Assembly (NCBI RefSeq): GCF_015277815.1
Contig: NZ_CP063813.1
Span: 2,852,001 to 2,916,000, forward strand
Source: Microbacterium atlanticum
GTDB lineage: Bacteria > Actinomycetota > Actinomycetes > Actinomycetales > Microbacteriaceae
Reading direction: 5' to 3'
DNA: 64,000 bases
Program-made: the position numbers and the translations under genes
Shown here: positions 59,617 through 64,000 of the stretch, in pieces
Layout: each line of letters begins with the position of its first letter
Numbering within the stretch: the stretch's first letter is position 1
The notes under the pieces: model-generated
Told to the model about the DNA's origin: nothing
Database searches by the model: none
The model's input: only the letters and a program-made list of their open reading frames with translations

Positions 59617-60525
59617 CTATCGGGCTCCGCCAGGTGAGATGAATCGGTTCGTCGACTCCCGCACGATCAGGCGCGGAGTGAACACCTCGACGTGGGCCTT
59701 GCCTTCCGGGTGGGAGATCCGAGCGAGGAGCAACTCGGCGGCCCGCTGACCGATGAGCCGAGCCTGCTGGTCGATGGTGCTGAGTTCCACGCCCGGGTAT
59801 CCTGCCGCGCGCGTATTGTCGTAGCCCACCACCGCGAGATCGCGAGGAACGGCGAGCAGCTCGCGCTTCGCGCAGGCGAGGACTCCGATCGCCGTGGCGT
59901 CGTTGTAGCAGAAGACCGCGGACGGCAGTTGTTCCGCCCTCCGGAGCCGAAGCAGAGTCGTGTACCCGGCAGATTCGGTCGCGTCACCCTCCTCCTCGCG
60001 CGGCGCCAGTCCCGCGGCGTTCATCGCGTCGCGGTATCCGGCCGCCCGTGCCGGGCTCTGCGAGTCGGGCGGGCCTCCGAGGTAGAGGATGTCGCGGTGA
60101 CCCGCGGCGATGAGGTGCTCCGTCGCCAGCCTTCCACCCACACGGTCATCGCCGTGCACGGCGTCGACGTGAGACGAGCCCTTGGGCGCGCCCAGGACGA
60201 CGGTGGGCGTGCCTGCTGTGGCGCTCGCGACATCAATCGTCTCATCGACGTGAGTGGCCAACAGGATGCCGTCGACGCCGAGTCCGACCAGCGACCGGAG
60301 CCCCTCTGCAGCCGATTCGCCAGCATACCCGCCGAGCTCCAGGAGCAGACGGTAACCCGCCGGTCGCACGATCTCCGCGACACCATCCGCGAAGTCGGCG
60401 TATACCTGGTTGTGGATGTCGAGGACCGCCAGGCCGATCGCGGGTTCCCGACCAGCGCGGTCCGCCGTGGAAGCGCCCTCCGACCCCGTGAGACGGGACG
60501 CGTCACCCTGGGATGTGATGCCCAT
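59617..60525 (-). CDS. LacI-like sensor protein lacking the helix-turn-helix
   Basis: 302 residues. From about residue 29 it is a normal LacI/GalR sugar-sensor domain (AIGLAVLDIHNQVYADFADG, VFCYNDATAIGVLAC, VVGYDNTRAAGYPGVELSTI, VRESTNRF at the end). The 60-residue DNA-binding domain and hinge helix that should precede it are absent; instead there are 28 residues of low-complexity character (MGITSQGDASRLTGSEGAST). The dehydrogenase gene lies only 9 bp upstream, so a hidden 5' exon-like part is impossible. The ribosome binding site is weak. It is either a truncated regulator or a co-sensor that acts through another protein. Confidence 0.85.
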   Translation of the reverse strand: MGITSQGDASRLTGSEGASTADRAGREPAIGLAVLDIHNQVYADFADGVAEIVRPAGYRLLLELGGYAGESAAEGLRSLVGLGVDGILLATHVDETIDVASATAGTPTVVLGAPKGSSHVDAVHGDDRVGGRLATEHLIAAGHRDILYLGGPPDSQSPARAAGYRDAMNAAGLAPREEEGDATESAGYTTLLRLRRAEQLPSAVFCYNDATAIGVLACAKRELLAVPRDLAVVGYDNTRAAGYPGVELSTIDQQARLIGQRAAELLLARISHPEGKAHVEVFTPRLIVRESTNRFISPGGAR

Positions 60526-60534
60526 TCTCGAAAC

Positions 60535-61797
60535 CTAGCCTTCCTGATCACGGTTGTCGCCCGGTGTCGCCGTCGACGTGGGAACCTTGATGTAGCCGTT
60601 GGGGTTGAGCACGTACTTCTTCGCCGCGCCCTGGTCGAAGTCGGCGTAGCCCTGCGGGGCGTCTTCGAGGCCGATCGGGGTCGCACCGACCGCGTCGGCG
60701 ATGTGGACCTTGTCGTGCAGGATCGCCATCATCAGTTGCCGGTTGTACTTCATGACCGGGCACTGGCCGGTGGTGAACGACAGCGACTTCGCCCACCCCA
60801 GGCCGAGGCGCAGCGACAGCGAGCCGACCTTCGCGGCCTCATCGATGCCGCCCGGGTCGCCCGTCACGTAGAGGCCGGGGATGCCGAGGGCGCCGCCGGC
60901 CGCGGTGAGGTCCATCAGCGAGTTGAGCACCGTCGCGGGCGCCTCGTGCGAGGCATCCGTCCCGTGTCCTCTCGCCTCGAACCCGACGGCGTCGACGCCG
61001 CTGTCGACCTCGGGGACGCCGAGGATCTGCTCGATCTGGTCTTTGGGGTCGCCCTTCGACACGTCGACGGTCTCGCAGCCGAACGAACGTGCGCGGGCCA
61101 AGCGGTCGGCGTTGAGGTCGCCCACGATGACGACGGCCGCGCCGAGCAGCTGCGCACCGACCGCGGCGGCGAGCCCCACAGGACCGGCGCCCGCGATGTA
61201 GACCGTCGAACCCGGCCCCACACCGGCGGTGTAGGCGCCGTGGAAGCCGGTGGGGAAGATGTCGGACAGCATCGTGAGGTCGAGGATCTTCTCCAGCGCC
61301 TGGTCGCGGTCGGGAAAGACCAGCAGGTTCCAGTCGGCGTAGGGGACCAGCACGTACTCGGCCTGCCCGCCGACCCAGCCGCCCATGTCGACGTACCCGT
61401 ACGCGCTCCCCGGCCGGTCGGGGTTGACGTTCAGGCAGATGCCGGTCTTGCCCTCTTTGCAGTTGCGGCAGCGGCCGCAGGCGATGTTGAACGGCACCGA
61501 CACGATGTCGCCCACCTTGACGAACTCGACGTCGGGTCCGACCTCGACCACCTCGCCGGTGATCTCGTGACCGAGCACGAGCCCCGCGGGCGCGGTGGTG
61601 CGGCCGCGCACCATGTGCTGATCCGAGCCGCAGATGTTCGTCGACACGGTCTTGAGGATCGCGCCGTGCGGCACCTTCCTGCCCACATTCGCGGGATTCA
61701 CCCCCGGCCCGTCCTTCAGCTCGAACACGGGATAGTCGGTGTCGATCACCTCGACCTCACCCGGACCTTTGTAGGCCACCGCCCTGTTTGCAGACAT
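60535..61797 (-). CDS. FdhA-like zinc alcohol dehydrogenase (glutathione-independent formaldehyde dehydrogenase family)
   Basis: 420 residues; ATG 61797 with gagagga upstream. Catalytic-zinc region TNICGSDQHM, GHEITGEVVEVG, a complete four-Cys structural zinc site (CGRCRNCKEGKTGIC), the NAD motif IAGAGPVGLAAAV, and the long inserts typical of FdhA (for example YGYVDMGGWVGGQAEYVLVP). FdhA of Pseudomonas oxidises formaldehyde without glutathione, but many relatives oxidise other short alcohols or sugars. It lies in a sugar-uptake operon, so a polyol or sugar substrate is possible. Confidence 0.88.
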   Translation of the reverse strand: MSANRAVAYKGPGEVEVIDTDYPVFELKDGPGVNPANVGRKVPHGAILKTVSTNICGSDQHMVRGRTTAPAGLVLGHEITGEVVEVGPDVEFVKVGDIVSVPFNIACGRCRNCKEGKTGICLNVNPDRPGSAYGYVDMGGWVGGQAEYVLVPYADWNLLVFPDRDQALEKILDLTMLSDIFPTGFHGAYTAGVGPGSTVYIAGAGPVGLAAAVGAQLLGAAVVIVGDLNADRLARARSFGCETVDVSKGDPKDQIEQILGVPEVDSGVDAVGFEARGHGTDASHEAPATVLNSLMDLTAAGGALGIPGLYVTGDPGGIDEAAKVGSLSLRLGLGWAKSLSFTTGQCPVMKYNRQLMMAILHDKVHIADAVGATPIGLEDAPQGYADFDQGAAKKYVLNPNGYIKVPTSTATPGDNRDQEG

Positions 61798-61819
61798 CGT
61801 CGTCCTCTCTTTCGTGGGA

Positions 61820-62335
61820 TCACACCGCGACGGGATCGAGCCCTGACTGCAGTGCCGTACCGACCGCGCGCAACGCATCGACGACGAGTGCGTGGTCCTC
61901 CTCCGCCGATAGACCGGATACCGTCACCACGGCCTCCACGCCACCGCCGCGGACGCGGACCGGGACTGCTCCCCCGGCAAGCACGTAGGCATCGACCGGC
62001 AACCACGGCACCGAATCGGGCTCGCCGCCGGCGGCGGCGATGCGCGCGCCGACAAGTGCCGAGCTCTCCTCGAACCGGACGACGGTGGCGACCTTCCTGC
62101 GGATCCAGTCCTCGTGATTCGCGGTGGAACCGCGCAGGGCGGCTCGGAAGAGCACGACTCCCCAGGGCCGCCGGACGTCGATCATGATCGGGTACTCGTG
62201 CTCGGCCGCTCGAGCCTGGATCTCGCACCCGATGCGCCACGCGATCGACTCGTCGAAGCGAGCGAAGACCGCCTCGGCTTCGTCGGCCTCCAGCTCGGCA
62301 ACGCGCCGGGCCGCAGCATCCGTCTCCGTCGTCAT
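61820..62335 (-). CDS. Heme-degrading-domain (UPF0303/HbpS-like) protein
   Basis: 171 residues from ATG 62335 (GTG 62344, overlapping the sugar transporter stop by 4 bp, is an alternative). N-terminal helix rich in Ala/Glu, then ARAAEHEYPIMIDVRRPWG and ALVVDALRAVG at the end, the pattern of the UPF0303 group of the HbpS/GlcG-like fold. Such proteins often accompany sugar or polyol catabolic genes, and their biochemical role is poorly defined. It sits between a sugar MFS carrier and the FdhA-like enzyme in one operon. Confidence 0.7.
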   Translation of the reverse strand: MTTETDAAARRVAELEADEAEAVFARFDESIAWRIGCEIQARAAEHEYPIMIDVRRPWGVVLFRAALRGSTANHEDWIRRKVATVVRFEESSALVGARIAAAGGEPDSVPWLPVDAYVLAGGAVPVRVRGGGVEAVVTVSGLSAEEDHALVVDALRAVGTALQSGLDPVAV

Positions 62336-62340
62336 CGTGG

Positions 62341-63768
62341 TCACACCCCGTAGCGACTGTGGAAGCGCTCTTCGAGCTGCTCCAGCGTGCGTCCGCGGGT
62401 CTCGGGCACCGAGGTCGCGACGAACCAGATCGCGAAGACGCCGACGCCGGCGAACAGCAGGAATGTCCCGAAGCCGAGGCCCTGGACCAGCGCCGGGAAG
62501 ACGAGCGAGATAAGGGCGTTGACCACCCACAGCACCAGCATCGCCGTCCCGAGCATGACCCCGCGGAACTTCAGCGGGAACAGCTCCGACAGCACCACGA
62601 ACAGCGTCGGGCCGAGAGCTCCCTGCATGACGCCGATGAAGGCGAGGATCAGCACCATGAGCAGCCACGGGCGGACCGGATTGCCCTCGGGAAGGACCAG
62701 GCCGACGGTTCCCACCGCCACGTGCGCGGTCGTGGTGCCGATATAGCCGGTGAGGAGGAAAGCCCGCCGGTTGAACCGGTTGATGATGGTCAGCGTGAAG
62801 GCGATCGCGACGACCGAGATGACGCCGTTGAGCACGTTGAAGATCAACGCCGAGTCGCGGTCGAAGCCCGCCTGCTCAAGCACCTGGGTGCCGTAATACA
62901 TCATCGAGTTGATGCCGGTGAGCTGCTGGAAACCCGCCACGCCGATTCCGATGAGCATCAGCACGCGCAACCAGCGCTGGCTGAGAATGTCGCGCAGCTT
63001 TCCGAGATGTTCGCGCTGCTCGGTCCGGGCGAGTTCCTCGACCTCGGCGATCTCGGCAGCAGCACGCTCAGGCGAACGGACGGTCTGCAACACGCTCAGC
63101 GCCTCGTCGTTGCACCCCCGCGAAGCCAGCCACCGCGGGCTCTCCGGCATCCGGAGCATGCCGACCAGGAGGAGAACCGCGGGTATCAGCGCCACCGCGA
63201 GCATCCAGCGCCAGACGTGCTCGTTGCCACCCCACACGTTGCCGATGATCGCGTTGATGAGGAAGGCGAGGAACTGCCCGATGACCAGCATGAACTCGTT
63301 CCGCGACACCAGGCTCCCGCGTCGCTCGTGCGGCGCCACCTCGGCAAGGTACGCCGGGACTACAACTGACGACGCGCCCACCGCGAGGCCCAGCACGAAT
63401 CGCGCGGCGAGGAGGAACTCGTAGCTCGGCGTCACAACGCAGCCCAGCGTTCCGGCGATGAACAGGATCGCCATCACGATGATCATGCGGCGGCGCCCGA
63501 CGCGGTCGGCGAGCCGGCCTCCCACGAGAGCGCCGAACGCGGCACCGATCAGCAGCGAGAAGGTGATCGCCCCCTCGCCGAGCGCGTCCAGGTGGAAGTA
63601 GTCCACCATGAAGGCCAGCGCGCCGTTGGTCACGCCGGTGTCGTAGCCGAACAGCAGCCCGCCGAGTGTGGCGATGGCCGCGATCCAGCCGAGACGGCGG
63701 ACGAAACCGCCGGTCCCCAGCGGGGGCAGTGTGATCAGGCTCGTCGTGGATGGCGAAGCATTCTGCAT
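62341..63768 (-). CDS. MFS sugar porter family transporter
   Basis: 475 residues; ATG 63768 with aaggaag upstream. Twelve membrane segments and the sugar-porter signatures: LFGYDTGVTNGAL in helix 1, GGRLADRVGRRRM in loop 2-3, PESPRWL after helix 6, QQLTGINSMMYYGTQ in helix 7 and PETRGRTLEQLE at the C terminus. A proton-coupled importer of a monosaccharide, polyol or inositol, placed between a sugar-phosphate isomerase-like gene and the FdhA-like dehydrogenase. Confidence 0.92.
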   Translation of the reverse strand: MQNASPSTTSLITLPPLGTGGFVRRLGWIAAIATLGGLLFGYDTGVTNGALAFMVDYFHLDALGEGAITFSLLIGAAFGALVGGRLADRVGRRRMIIVMAILFIAGTLGCVVTPSYEFLLAARFVLGLAVGASSVVVPAYLAEVAPHERRGSLVSRNEFMLVIGQFLAFLINAIIGNVWGGNEHVWRWMLAVALIPAVLLLVGMLRMPESPRWLASRGCNDEALSVLQTVRSPERAAAEIAEVEELARTEQREHLGKLRDILSQRWLRVLMLIGIGVAGFQQLTGINSMMYYGTQVLEQAGFDRDSALIFNVLNGVISVVAIAFTLTIINRFNRRAFLLTGYIGTTTAHVAVGTVGLVLPEGNPVRPWLLMVLILAFIGVMQGALGPTLFVVLSELFPLKFRGVMLGTAMLVLWVVNALISLVFPALVQGLGFGTFLLFAGVGVFAIWFVATSVPETRGRTLEQLEERFHSRYGV

Positions 63769-63830
63769 GGGTCGATGAACTTCCTTGTCTTCTCGTCAAT
63801 AGGTGCGGGCGCGTCCGCGGGGTCGTCGGC

Positions 63831-64000
63831 TCAGCCGATCAGCTCTCGAAGCCTCTGCAACTGGAAGCGGGACACCTCGTCGGCGGCCTCGTCCTCGGCG
63901 AACACGTTCGACACGACGAGGGCGTCGTCGCGGTCGAGGTAGCCGATCGCGCGAAGGGTGGCGAACAGCTCGTCCCAGTTCACGTCGCCGTCGCCGATTC
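63831..64000 (-). CDS. Sugar phosphate isomerase/epimerase-like protein (C-terminal fragment, runs off window)
   Basis: Only the last 56 codons are inside the window: IGDGDVNWDELFATLRAIGY then LDRDDALVVSNVFAEDEAAD, the closing strand and helix of the xylose-isomerase-like TIM-barrel family (GDGDVNW/F is a frequent end motif). It is 62 bp upstream of the sugar porter on the same strand and probably opens the operon. Confidence 0.75.
   Translation of the reverse strand, partial: IGDGDVNWDELFATLRAIGYLDRDDALVVSNVFAEDEAADEVSRFQLQRLRELIG

Noticed and set aside
59692..62187. 831-codon plus-strand frame opposite the LacI-like and FdhA-like genes
   Set aside because: The minus-strand genes have complete family signatures; the plus frame is Arg/Val/Asp-rich and featureless.
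1..64000. CRISPR arrays, tRNA or rRNA genes
   Set aside because: No regularly spaced repeats, no cloverleaf with GTTC-type arms and no rRNA-like stretch were seen by eye; a covariance-model search would be needed to exclude a single tRNA.

Overview
The window is high-GC DNA with the codon bias, actinobacterial-type lipoproteins and frequent GTG/TTG starts expected of an actinobacterium, most likely Microbacteriaceae such as Microbacterium (inferred from gene content; no rRNA marker is present). I saw no rRNA, tRNA or CRISPR. It reads as an accessory catabolic region: about fifty genes, three complete ABC importers, at least seven flavoenzymes, an intact IS481-type insertion sequence and several sugar or dicarboxylate operons, each with its own LacI-type regulator.

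Layout. 0.2-2.8 kb: tautomerase-like protein, SDR-like protein, MFS carrier, then an IS481-family element (2810-3866) inserted exactly at the MFS stop codon. 4.2-9.7 kb: Opp/Dpp-type ABC importer (permease, permease, fused double ATPase, lipoprotein). 9.8-15.3 kb: BBE-type FAD oxidase, amidohydrolase-type decarboxylase, alpha/beta hydrolase fused in frame to a SnoaL domain, a reverse-strand SDR and a cyclase-family hydrolase. 15.3-29.1 kb: what looks like the core system, two divergent units around a TetR regulator. The minus unit carries TetR, a group-D flavin monooxygenase and a second complete ABC importer; the plus unit carries a NIPSNAP-like protein, an M29/NicX-like metalloenzyme, an NtaA-like FMN monooxygenase, an NAD epimerase, a second BBE oxidase and an FMN reductase. 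A shared 17-bp sequence occurs both between the two units and in front of the importer.

29.2-41.1 kb: SnoaL-like protein, secreted SurE-like phosphatase, PCMH-type FAD oxidase, third BBE oxidase (with a 50-bp perfect palindrome between the last two), APC permease, lone RibB, aldo/keto reductase, SDR, and a BisC/TorA-like molybdenum enzyme. 41.3-51.9 kb: sugar-polymer locus with a large secreted clan GH-A hydrolase, divergent GH36 alpha-galactosidase, sugar ABC importer and LacI regulator; two LacI-type operators sit between the divergent genes and supply both -35 boxes. 52.1-55.1 kb: drug-type MFS exporter, zinc alcohol dehydrogenase and a gutted MmyB-type regulator. 55.2-59.2 kb: lyase - DASS transporter - LacI operon behind a double palindromic operator. 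59.6-64.0 kb: sugar-phosphate isomerase (partial) - sugar MFS - heme-degrading-domain protein - FdhA-like dehydrogenase - LacI-like sensor lacking its DNA-binding domain.

How it fits together (inference): the TetR unit imports a small, probably aromatic or heteroaromatic compound through its own ABC transporter, oxygenates it with two reduced-flavin monooxygenases that could share one FMN reductase, and passes products to BBE oxidases, SDRs, hydrolases and a decarboxylase nearby. The solitary ribB could support the flavin demand. The substrate cannot be read from the sequence.
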